DNA of 9,091 nucleotides, taken from contig PKWA01000121.1 in assembly GCA_003131665.1 (NCBI GenBank), forward strand, positions 221 through 9,311. The letters run 5' to 3'. The stretch comes from Acidimicrobiaceae bacterium (lineage in GTDB: Bacteria > Actinomycetota > Acidimicrobiia > Acidimicrobiales > RAAP-2). The position numbers and the translations under genes were made by a program. The notes below the pieces were generated by a model. The model did not search any database. It had not been told where the DNA came from and saw nothing but the letters and a program-made list of their open reading frames with translations. Positions 1-6,118 of the stretch are shown one piece after another; position 1 is the first letter of the stretch; every line of letters starts with the position of its first letter.

Positions 1-207
1 CAGCTGGGCGCGAATGATCTCGGCGAAGGCGCCCCCGATCACCATCATGATGGTGGCGGTGACGGTGTAGCTCATGCCGATGACTTTGTGGTCGGTCGAG
101 GTGATCCACTTCAAGATGCCCGTGGGACCGTGCTGCTCTTCGTGGGCCGGCTCTATGGGCGCCAGCACGACCGGCGGAATGATCGGCGGATCGAGGAGGT
201 CGACCAC
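1..207 (-). CDS. ctaD: Cytochrome c oxidase subunit I, N-terminal part (cut by window edge)
   Basis: This is the first 69 codons of the catalytic haem-copper subunit of an aa3-type terminal oxidase, which reduces O2 to water and pumps protons in the cytoplasmic membrane. The sequence shows the subunit I signature W-I-T-S-T-D-H-K-V-I-G at residues 34-44, followed by the beginning of helix 1 and an A-type-like R-A-Q-L at 66-69. The haem and copper ligands lie outside the window. The start is GTG at 207. It overlaps the ctaC stop by one base (TAGTG), and an AGGGAG ribosome site at 215-220 sits 7 bases upstream inside the end of ctaC, so the two subunits are probably translated together. Identity is secure for the fragment; the rest of the gene is unseen. 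Confidence 0.93.
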   Translation of the reverse strand, partial: MVDLLDPPIIPPVVLAPIEPAHEEQHGPTGILKWITSTDHKVIGMSYTVTATIMMVIGGAFAEIIRAQL

Positions 208-1058
208 TAGTTGTCTCCCTTGCTCTTGTAGGGCTTCGTTGGCACGACCGACGAGGTCTGTTGGTTCGTCGCGTTCTCGGCGGCCTGGGCGGTGGCGGCG
301 TTGGCCTTGCTCGAGAGCCACGCGTTGTACTGGTTCACCGGGACCACTTTGACGCGAAAGAACATCAGTGAGTGATAGAGACCACAGAGCTGCGTGCACT
401 GACCGTTATAGGTACCGGTGTTGACCGCGTACAGCGTGAACTGGTTCAACACGCCGGGCAGCGCATAACGAGAGAAGTTAAAGGCGTGCACGTAAAAACC
501 GTGAATCACGTCCGAGGACGTCAGGTTGATATGCACGTTGGTGTTGACCGGCATGACCATCACGGGATCTTGCGTCGTCTGGCCCACGACCACCACGTCC
601 TTGCCGGGATAGGTGAACTTCCAGCCCCACTGAAAGGCGTTCACGTTGATGGTGACGTTGGTCTTAGGGTTGGCCACCTCTTTGTTCTCCACGACCAACG
701 TGGCGACGAACAGCCCAAAGACGATGAGGATGGGCACGATCGTGTAGGTCATCTCCAAGGGGATGTGGTACTGACTCTGTTTGGGGATGTTTGAGCTCTT
801 GCGCCGGTGAAAGATGACGGTCCAGATAATGAGCACGAGCACGATCACGCCGACGATCACCGCGCCGATAGAGAATCCCTGCCAGAGGTGATAGACGGAC
901 TTTGAGGTGGTGGTCGCTCCCGGCACCGCGCCAAAGGTCGGCACCGTGCACCCGGCGAGCGCCAGCGCGGCGAGGGGCAGAAAGGCAATTCGTCGCACGC
1001 GCCGCCAACGAGGTGTCCGTTTCGAGACTCCCTGGGGGGTCAGGGCGGGGGGTTCCAC
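207..1058 (-). CDS. ctaC: Cytochrome c oxidase subunit II (CuA subunit), lipoprotein
   Basis: Accepts electrons from cytochrome c at the binuclear CuA centre and passes them to subunit I. The 283 residues show a lipoprotein signal (LALAGC, Cys37), helices at about 61-83 and 104-123 with the conserved Glu102 at the start of helix 2, the aromatic W-G-W-K-F patch at 144-148, and a cupredoxin domain. The CuA ligands are present: His186, Cys221, Cys225, His229 and Met232. Residue 223, normally Glu in A-type oxidases, is Gln (codon 390-392). The C-terminal 35 residues are low-complexity Ala/Asn/Gln/Lys. The start is GTG with a weak AAGG 7 bases upstream. A second GTG at 998 (residue 21) would give a more usual lipoprotein signal length and cannot be ruled out. 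It follows the hydrolase gene after 83 bases and overlaps ctaD. Confidence 0.95.
   Translation of the reverse strand: MEPPALTPQGVSKRTPRWRRVRRIAFLPLAALALAGCTVPTFGAVPGATTTSKSVYHLWQGFSIGAVIVGVIVLVLIIWTVIFHRRKSSNIPKQSQYHIPLEMTYTIVPILIVFGLFVATLVVENKEVANPKTNVTINVNAFQWGWKFTYPGKDVVVVGQTTQDPVMVMPVNTNVHINLTSSDVIHGFYVHAFNFSRYALPGVLNQFTLYAVNTGTYNGQCTQLCGLYHSLMFFRVKVVPVNQYNAWLSSKANAATAQAAENATNQQTSSVVPTKPYKSKGDN
215..220 (-). promoter_or_regulatory. Ribosome binding site for ctaD inside ctaC
   Basis: AGGGAG on the minus strand lies 7 bases before the ctaD GTG and within the last codons of ctaC. It supports the GTG at 207 as the ctaD start and coupled translation of the two oxidase subunits. Confidence 0.7.
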
Positions 1059-1141
1059 GGGGAAACCTTACTCAAAAATGACGCGTCAACCTCTCGTTAA
1101 TGCTCGAGAAGGATGGCGGGAAGTTCTCCGTCGACCCGTCG

Positions 1142-2404
1142 CTAGAACTGCTCGCCGGTGGTCTCGCGTTCGGCCCAGCGAAAGACGCCGCGCGACATGG
1201 TCGAGGTGGCGTGCTCGGCCAAGGTACGAAACACCTGTTGGCGAACGGCCTGCACGCCTTCATCGCCGGGCGCCGCGAGCCAGGCCAACTCCGCAAGGTG
1301 CCCCGCCAGTCGACGAGACTCCTCGGAATCTTCCTGCGCGAGCTCTTCGGCGCGCGAAGCCAGTGACGTGGGTCCGCCCGCGAGTTCCGCTAACTCGAGC
1401 GCGAGAGCGCGATCGTTCGCGGGGCGAAGGTTGGCGGGGTTGCCGTCCCACCAGCCGCCGTAGAGTCGCCAGATGTTGCGCACGATGAACTCGGGTTCGT
1501 CGTAGAAGGGTTGCAGAAACGGGCGCTCACTTAGATGGGCGGGCACTTGGACCGCCGAGACAGTGTCGGCGAGTCGAGCGCCCTGATTCATCATCGCTAG
1601 GGTCTGTTCAACGAGACTTTCCAAGTACTCGGCCGTCTCACTAAGGGCCTGGAATATTCGCTCCTGGCCAAAGATGGGCAGTCCGTGTCCCGGCAAGAGA
1701 AACTTCGCATTGAGCGCGGCCATTCGGCGCAGAGCCTGCGCCCACTCCAGGGGATAGCACTGCACCTTTTGGGGATTGCCGGCGTTGGGACTATTCCAGA
1801 TGAAGAGGTCGCCCGAACACAGCACGCTCTGATCGGGAAACCAGGTCACCGTGGCGTCGTCGGTCTCGCCTTTTTCGTGGCGCAGGTGAAACTCACTCGA
1901 GCCCACGTGAAAAATGTGCTCGTTCTCGTAGGTCTCGTCGGGGAAGCGGTAATCCGTCGGCCAGACGAGGTTGGGCGCACCGAACTGACGGCGATTGATG
2001 ACCTGGTTGTAGCCGGCGGTCATGACGTAGCGCTCGAAACGTCTCGGTAGGTGCTCATGGGCGATGACGTGGGGGCGGGGCCACTCCTTGACGTGGGCCT
2101 CTTCGTCGAAAGGGCCGACGCCAAAGACGTGATCGATGTGGCCGTGCGAGTAGATGGCGCGGTTGAGCCGCTTGGCGCTCCAGGAGCGAATCTCCTCGTG
2201 CACCTTGGCCGCGGTGAAGATCGAGCCAGTGTCGACCATCACGAGTCCGTCGTCGGTGTCAAAGGCCGTGCAGTTGCCAAAGGACGGCAGAAAAACCACG
2301 CCGTCAGTGATCTCTTCTACGTGACCGATGGCGCCCAGGGGATTGGACTTGTGGTCAGGGTCCTCGCCGCGCCAGAGGCGCTCGGCGCGTTCAACAATGT
2401 CCAT
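1142..2404 (-). CDS. Metallo-beta-lactamase-fold hydrolase, alkylsulfatase-like
   Basis: Predicted soluble zinc hydrolase of 420 residues. The N-terminal half is a metallo-beta-lactamase fold: H-G-H-I-D-H at 87-92 (His87, His89, Asp91, His92), G-E-T-D-D at 179-183, C-S-G-D at 196-199 and P-G-H-G at 238-241. Residues 303-328, starting D-E-P-E-F and containing W-R-L-Y-G-G-W-W-D and N-P-A-N-L, match the dimerisation domain of SdsA1/BDS1-type alkylsulfatases. By alignment in my head, Glu180 takes the place of an SdsA1 metal-binding Glu, while Asp199 takes the place of the second one. The protein ends after about 100 helical residues, so the usual C-terminal SCP2-like lipid domain is short or absent. 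No signal peptide is visible. ATG at 2404 is only 6 bases after the tatA stop, without a clear ribosome site, which suggests coupling. Substrate unknown; a sulfate ester is one possibility. Confidence 0.85.
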   Translation of the reverse strand: MDIVERAERLWRGEDPDHKSNPLGAIGHVEEITDGVVFLPSFGNCTAFDTDDGLVMVDTGSIFTAAKVHEEIRSWSAKRLNRAIYSHGHIDHVFGVGPFDEEAHVKEWPRPHVIAHEHLPRRFERYVMTAGYNQVINRRQFGAPNLVWPTDYRFPDETYENEHIFHVGSSEFHLRHEKGETDDATVTWFPDQSVLCSGDLFIWNSPNAGNPQKVQCYPLEWAQALRRMAALNAKFLLPGHGLPIFGQERIFQALSETAEYLESLVEQTLAMMNQGARLADTVSAVQVPAHLSERPFLQPFYDEPEFIVRNIWRLYGGWWDGNPANLRPANDRALALELAELAGGPTSLASRAEELAQEDSEESRRLAGHLAELAWLAAPGDEGVQAVRQQVFRTLAEHATSTMSRGVFRWAERETTGEQF

Positions 2405-2410
2405 CGAGGA

Positions 2411-2623
2411 CTACTTGTCGGTCTCGGGTGCTTTCGTGTCGGAGGCGTCGGCGGCCTTGGTGGTCCCGGACTCCTTGCCTTCCTTTAAGCCCTTTTCGAA
2501 CTGGCTCTTCGCGGAGCCTAAGTTCTTCGCGAACTTGGGGATGGCGGCGCCGCCAAAGATGAGTACGGCAACCACAATGACCACAATCAAGAGATCCGGT
2601 CCAAAAATTTCACCAAAGAACAT
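2411..2623 (-). CDS. tatA: Twin-arginine translocase subunit TatA/TatE family
   Basis: Small component of the Tat pathway, which exports folded, often cofactor-containing proteins. The 70 residues have the family layout: a short N-terminus (M-F-F-G-E-I-F-G-P-D), one membrane helix at about 10-23, the F-G hinge at 23-24, a proline at 29, an amphipathic helix rich in Lys to about 50, and an acidic/Lys tail. The hinge reads F-G-G-A-A-I-P-K-F-A rather than the common F-G-x-x-K-L-P-E-L-A. The start is ATG with AGGGG at 2630-2634, 6 bases upstream. It is first in a minus-strand run with the hydrolase; TatC is not in the window. The 2624-2724 region to azlC holds the divergent promoters, but I could not identify convincing -35/-10 boxes. 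Confidence 0.9.
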   Translation of the reverse strand: MFFGEIFGPDLLIVVIVVAVLIFGGAAIPKFAKNLGSAKSQFEKGLKEGKESGTTKAADASDTKAPETDK

Positions 2624-2724
2624 GGTCTTCCCCTCTGAAGCGCGTAGGACTAAGAGTACTGCGCCTCGAGCGGGGCCGGTATGCGCGTTTGAACGCTCTC
2701 ATCAGGCTCGGCAAGAATGAAGCC

Positions 2725-3390
2725 GTGACGACGTTGCCCCGCGACACGTTTCGCGACGCACTGAGCGTGGCGCTGACGGTAGGAGCGTACGGTGTCGCCT
2801 TTGGCGCGGCCGGTATTGCCGCGGGCTTTTCGGTGCTGCAGACCTGTCTGTTCTCGCTGCTCACCTTCACCGGGGCCAGTCAGTTCGCGGCGGTGGGGGT
2901 CATGGCGGCGGGCGGGGGTGCCGTGAGCGCGGTCGCCGCGGCCACGATGCTGGGCACCCGTAACGCGCTCTATGGACTACAGATGGCGCCGTTGGTGCGC
3001 GTCAAGGGCTTTCGCCGCGTCGCGGCCGCGCACCTCACCATCGATGAATCAACGGGCGTGGCGCTCGCCCAGACGCCGCGCGGCACTCGCGCCATGCGCT
3101 ACGGCTTTTGGATTACCGGTTCGGGGGTTTTTCTCTTTTGGAATATCTTCACGCTGCTCGGCGCGCTCGGCGCCAAAGCGCTCGGTAATCCGGCGTCGTG
3201 GGGACTTGACGCCGCGGTGCCGGCCGCGTTCCTCGGATTGCTCTGGCCGCGACTGACGACCACGTACCTGCGCATCGTGGCGGCAACGTCGATGGCCTTC
3301 GCCATGCTCGTGACACCCTGGTTGCCCGCGGGCGTGCCCATCATTGCGAGCGTGCTCGTCGCCGTCATCTTTGGCTGGCGCGAACGATGA
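2725..3390 (+). CDS. azlC: AzlC family branched-chain amino acid exporter, large subunit
   Basis: Polytopic membrane protein that with AzlD exports branched-chain or related amino acids. The family pattern is clear: G-V-A-F-G-A-A-G near residue 22, then F-T-G-A-S-Q-F-A-A-V-G-V, then T-M-L-G-T-R-N-A-L-Y-G, where the better-known AzlC proteins carry N-x-R-H-x-L-Y-G. It continues with L-T-I-D-E-S-T-G and further hydrophobic helices to the end. I chose GTG at 2725, giving 221 residues beginning M-T-T-L-P-R-D, because it matches AzlC amino-terminal length and the upstream bases lack a ribosome site. A TTG at 2689 would add 12 residues. The stop overlaps the azlD start as ATGA, so the pair is one operon. 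No regulator gene is adjacent. Confidence 0.88.
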   Translation: MTTLPRDTFRDALSVALTVGAYGVAFGAAGIAAGFSVLQTCLFSLLTFTGASQFAAVGVMAAGGGAVSAVAAATMLGTRNALYGLQMAPLVRVKGFRRVAAAHLTIDESTGVALAQTPRGTRAMRYGFWITGSGVFLFWNIFTLLGALGAKALGNPASWGLDAAVPAAFLGLLWPRLTTTYLRIVAATSMAFAMLVTPWLPAGVPIIASVLVAVIFGWRER

Positions 3391-3701
3391 GTACGACGAC
3401 GTCCTGGGTCGTGCTCGGCTCGACGAGCGTGTTCTGTTTTTCGATCAAGCTGCTCGGCTACTACATTCCCGAAGGCTGGCTCGCACATCCACGGCTACAG
3501 CGCGTGAACGCACTCGTGCCGATTTCGTTGTTGAGTGCGTTGGTGGTCGCCGAGGGACTGGTGCTCAAGACCCGGATCGTGATCGATCACCGTCTTGCGG
3601 GACTGGCCGTGGCGCTGGCCTTGTTGTTTGCCAAGGCGCCCTTTCCCGTCGTGGTCGTCTCCGCGGCGGTGACGTCAGCGCTCGTCTATCACCTGCATTA
3701 G
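3387..3701 (+). CDS. azlD: AzlD family branched-chain amino acid exporter, small subunit
   Basis: The partner of AzlC, 104 residues with about four hydrophobic segments (6-26, 42-60, 67-83 and 88-102). A-L-V-P-I-S-L-L-S-A-L-V around residues 42-53 resembles the conserved AzlD core. The small size, hydrophobicity and ATGA overlap with azlC identify it more strongly than any single motif. There is no independent ribosome site, so translation likely depends on azlC. The gene converges on the crotonase gene with only 25 bases between the stops, and that gap holds no U-tailed hairpin. Confidence 0.85.
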   Translation: MSTTTSWVVLGSTSVFCFSIKLLGYYIPEGWLAHPRLQRVNALVPISLLSALVVAEGLVLKTRIVIDHRLAGLAVALALLFAKAPFPVVVVSAAVTSALVYHLH

Positions 3702-3726
3702 TGCGTCAGGGCAACGAGCCGCGGCG

Positions 3727-4491
3727 CTACTTACTTTTCCAGTTCGGCTCGCGCTTCTCCGCGAACGCCACCGCCCCTTCCATCGCGTCGGCGCTTCGCC
3801 CGATCATCGCGAAGGACTCGTCATTGACGGACCACCCTTCGTCTTCAGAGAGTTCTCTTGATCGGCGCATGACGTCCTTGGACGCGCGCACGGCCAGCGG
3901 TGCGTTCTTCGCAATGCGTTCGGCGAGCGCGATCGCGACGTCGAGCAACTCGTCACCGTGCACCACACGATTGACCAAACCGAGCGCGTAGGCACGCTCG
4001 GCATCAATGGGTTCACCCGTTAACGCCATCTCGTACGCGACGGCCAAGGGCACGCGCTTGGGCAGTCGAATCAGTCCGCCAGCGCCGGCGATCAGTCCGC
4101 GCGTCGCTTCGGGAATGCCAAAGAGCGCGTGACTCGCGGCTACGACCATGTCGCAACTGAGCACCATTTCAAAGCCACCGGCCAGGGCCGAACCGTTGGC
4201 CGCCGCAATCAACGGCTTGGGAAAGTTGCGCTTGGTAAGACCCCCAAAGCCCTTGTCAGTGATGGGGAATTCGCCTGCGGCGAACGCCTTAAGGTCCATG
4301 CCCGCAGAGAAGGCCTTGTCGCCCGCGCCAGTGAGCACCACGACCCACACGTCGTCGTCGCTCTCGCACTCGTCGAGTGCGTCACTCAGCGCCCGAGCTG
4401 TCGCGAGATTGATCGCGTTGCGCGCTTCGGGGCGATTGATCGTGAGTAGTTCAACGTGTCCACGTCGTTCCCGCAGGATTTCGTCGGCCAT
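3727..4491 (-). CDS. Enoyl-CoA hydratase/isomerase (crotonase) family protein
   Basis: Cytoplasmic CoA-thioester enzyme of 254 residues, the usual crotonase length. The oxyanion-hole segments are F-S-A-G-M-D-L-K at 61-68 and A-L-A-G-G-F-E at 102-108. Both positions matching the catalytic Glu pair of enoyl-CoA hydratase are acidic: Glu108 in G-G-F-E and Glu128 in G-I-P-E-A, followed by the G-L-I-A-G-A-G-G loop. Hydration of a 2-enoyl-CoA in fatty acid or sterol side-chain breakdown is therefore chemically possible. Overall it resembles actinobacterial EchA-type paralogues, whose substrates cannot be read from sequence. The ATG start has the best ribosome site in the window. No beta-oxidation partner gene is adjacent. 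The 84-base gap to the divergent GH1-like gene shows no clear promoter on this strand. Confidence 0.9.
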   Translation of the reverse strand: MADEILRERRGHVELLTINRPEARNAINLATARALSDALDECESDDDVWVVVLTGAGDKAFSAGMDLKAFAAGEFPITDKGFGGLTKRNFPKPLIAAANGSALAGGFEMVLSCDMVVAASHALFGIPEATRGLIAGAGGLIRLPKRVPLAVAYEMALTGEPIDAERAYALGLVNRVVHGDELLDVAIALAERIAKNAPLAVRASKDVMRRSRELSEDEGWSVNDESFAMIGRSADAMEGAVAFAEKREPNWKSK

Positions 4492-4496
4492 GGGCT

Positions 4497-4502
4497 CTCC
4501 TT
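4497..4502 (-). promoter_or_regulatory. Strong ribosome binding site of the crotonase gene
   Basis: AAGGAG on the minus strand, 5 bases before the ATG at 4491. It is the closest match to consensus in the window, where many genes have weak or no sites, and it fixes the start of this gene. Confidence 0.8.
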
Positions 4503-4575
4503 CGTACGGCCCTGACGGGCACCGCTCGAAACGCTAGTTGACGTCGCTCCACTGCGTGCGTGCGAAACTTGACTG

Positions 4576-5391
4576 GTGACTGTGCGACCTCGACTGTTCG
4601 TGACTCTGGAGGGCTACGCCGTCGAGGGAGGCTACGACCAGCCCGGCGGTCCCATGACCTGTTACGTGCCCACGATCGCGCTCGGACGTCACGCGGGACC
4701 GGGCGTCAGCGACGATCTCTGGCGCAACTACGAAAAGGTGCTCGACTTCGTTCCGGGTCTCGGTTTCGACGGGATTCGACTGACGGTCGAGTGGGCCCGC
4801 GTCGAACCGCGTCCGGGTGAAGTGGACCAGCGCGCTCTCGAGCGTTACGGCGAGGTCATCGCCTACGCGCGTTCGCTCGACTTGGCGGTCACGCTCGCGT
4901 TGGTCGACGCCGTGTGGCCGTCGTGGCTCGGTCAAGAGGCGTGGCTCTTGCCCTGGGTCGTGCCCCACGTGCTCGATCACGCCCGACGAATGGTCTCGAC
5001 GTTCGCGGGGGAACTCTCGGGGGTCGTGGCCTTCACCCAGCCCCGCGAACTCGTCACGTCTGGCTACCTTCACGCCAGTGCCCCGCCGTGGCGACGCGGT
5101 GCGCACCACGACGCGGCGTTCGCCCAAGCCCAGATCGATGGGCTGCTCGCGGCCCTTGGCGCCGACGCGTTGGTCGGACCCCGACTGGTGAAGTCCAGCG
5201 CGGCGATGGGTCTCGACGTCGCACCCGAGCAGCTCGTTGACGCTCGAAACTCACTTGACGTCGAGGAACTCTACGTGCGATCACTGCTGCGCGGCAGCGG
5301 TCCGACGGCCGTGGCCCAAGGTCTACTCATCCAACACGCCAACGTGTGGAGCGTCGGCGCCCCCGACGAGTTACTGAGCGCGTTGCGCTAG
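4576..5391 (+). CDS. Degenerate glycoside hydrolase family 1-like protein (probable pseudoenzyme)
   Basis: The 271 residues align by eye with the first two thirds of a GH1 beta-glycosidase barrel: E-G-Y-A-V-E-G-G at 12-19, W-R-N-Y-E-K-V-L at 49-56, F-D-G-I-R-L-T-V-E-W-A-R-V at 64-76, V-T-L-A-L-V-D at 105-111, the helix ending F-A-G-E-L-S-G-V-V-A-F-T-Q-P, and G-Y-L-H-A-S-A-P at 163-170. Catalytic positions are changed. The acid/base N-E-P is T-Q-P (154-156), the sugar-binding Y-Q-x-E-G is Y-A-V-E-G, and the T-L-x-H-W-D motif lacks His and Trp. The T-E-N-G nucleophile strand is absent, since the protein ends about 180 residues early. Hydrolysis therefore looks unlikely; a binding or structural role is a guess. 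No ribosome site precedes GTG 4576 (or GTG 4582), so a leaderless transcript is possible. Confidence 0.7.
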   Translation: MTVRPRLFVTLEGYAVEGGYDQPGGPMTCYVPTIALGRHAGPGVSDDLWRNYEKVLDFVPGLGFDGIRLTVEWARVEPRPGEVDQRALERYGEVIAYARSLDLAVTLALVDAVWPSWLGQEAWLLPWVVPHVLDHARRMVSTFAGELSGVVAFTQPRELVTSGYLHASAPPWRRGAHHDAAFAQAQIDGLLAALGADALVGPRLVKSSAAMGLDVAPEQLVDARNSLDVEELYVRSLLRGSGPTAVAQGLLIQHANVWSVGAPDELLSALR

Positions 5392-6051
5392 GTCGCCGGG
5401 GGGCTCGTCACGCGTCGACGTCGCGAGGGAGATCCTGTCGCGACGTTTTCTGACGAAGTGAAACGTGATGAAGAACGCAATCATCAAGAGCAACAACGCG
5501 CTGGTGGCCCAGCCCGAGTACTTATAGATGGAACTAAGGGCGCTACCCGCGAAGTAGCCGAGCAAGGTAAAGCCGACGCCCCAGATCAGCGCGCCGCCGG
5601 CGTTGGCCACGAGAAAACGGCGATAGCGAAGGCGACTCATGCCCGCTAAGCCGGGCATGACCGCGCGCAGGAACGCAGTGAATCGTCCGATGAACACGTA
5701 GGTTGCTCCGCGACGACGGAGCCCTTCAAGGGCCCGTTCTAGGGCGACTCGTCGACGTTGGAGGACGCGAAGCTCAATGAGTCGCTCGCCGTAACGGCGC
5801 CCGACTTCGTAGCCCACGGAGTCGCCCACGACCGCCGCGATGACGACCAGTGCGCACAACACCACGACGTTCACACGGCCCTGGCTCGCCACCACGCCCG
5901 CGACGATGACCGCGGTCTCGCCGGGCAGCACGAAACCGATGAAGAGTGCCGCCTCGCCAAAGACGAGTAACGCCACTAATCCGTAGACGAGCCCACCTGA
6001 GAGATGTTGAATCTGGTCGGTGAAATACGAAACAATCGTGGCGCTCAGCAC
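5371..6051 (-). CDS. DedA family membrane protein (VTT domain)
   Basis: A 226-residue integral membrane protein of the DedA/SNARE-associated family, in which some members recycle undecaprenyl phosphate or affect membrane charge and proton balance. The signature pieces are F-G-E-A (31-34), F-I-G-F-V-L-P-G-E (37-45), G-D-S-V-G-Y-E-V-G-R-R-Y-G (76-88) and G-R-F-T-A-F-L-R-A-V-M-P-G-L-A-G (122-137). The acidic and arginine positions known to matter in Escherichia coli DedA proteins appear kept (Glu33, Glu45, Arg123, Arg129). The tail after the last helix is basic, then acidic. The start is GTG with GGAG only 2 bases upstream, which is unusually close. Its last 21 bases overlap the end of the GH1-like gene on the other strand. 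The ligand of this member is not known. Confidence 0.9.
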   Translation of the reverse strand: MLSATIVSYFTDQIQHLSGGLVYGLVALLVFGEAALFIGFVLPGETAVIVAGVVASQGRVNVVVLCALVVIAAVVGDSVGYEVGRRYGERLIELRVLQRRRVALERALEGLRRRGATYVFIGRFTAFLRAVMPGLAGMSRLRYRRFLVANAGGALIWGVGFTLLGYFAGSALSSIYKYSGWATSALLLLMIAFFITFHFVRKRRDRISLATSTRDEPPGDLAQRAQ

Positions 6052-6096
6052 TTCTCCATTGTGGTGGATAAATCTTGACTAAGAGTGACCTCATGC

Positions 6097-6118
6097 CAGA
6101 GAGTTGATGAATTCTCTG
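6097..6118 (+). repeat. Inverted repeat around the DoxX-Rieske start codon
   Basis: CAGAGA at 6097-6102 pairs perfectly with TCTCTG at 6113-6118, plus one G-T pair inside. As RNA this is a 7-pair stem with an 8-base loop that holds both possible start codons, TTG 6104 and ATG 6107, and the only purine-rich ribosome-site-like bases lie in the stem. It could be a translational control hairpin, or as DNA an operator. The short stem makes chance possible. Confidence 0.35.

Noticed and set aside
1079..1088. Perfect 10-base palindrome TGACGCGTCA upstream of ctaC, overlapping a TTGACG
   Set aside because: A 10-base palindrome is expected about once per kilobase and no -10 box follows at a proper distance, so an operator call is not supported.
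3344..3991. A 215-codon plus-strand frame covering azlD and the end of the crotonase gene
   Set aside because: It overlaps two confidently identified genes and has Arg/Ser/Ala-rich shadow composition.
4538..4569. TTGACG with GAAACT as a promoter for the GH1-like gene
   Set aside because: The spacer is 20 bases and the -10 matches only 3 of 6 bases; too weak to list as a promoter, although leaderless start at 4576 remains possible.
4534..5127. A 197-codon minus-strand frame opposite the GH1-like gene
   Set aside because: Arg/Asp/Gly/His-rich shadow without motifs; it also runs across the intergenic region used by the divergent genes.
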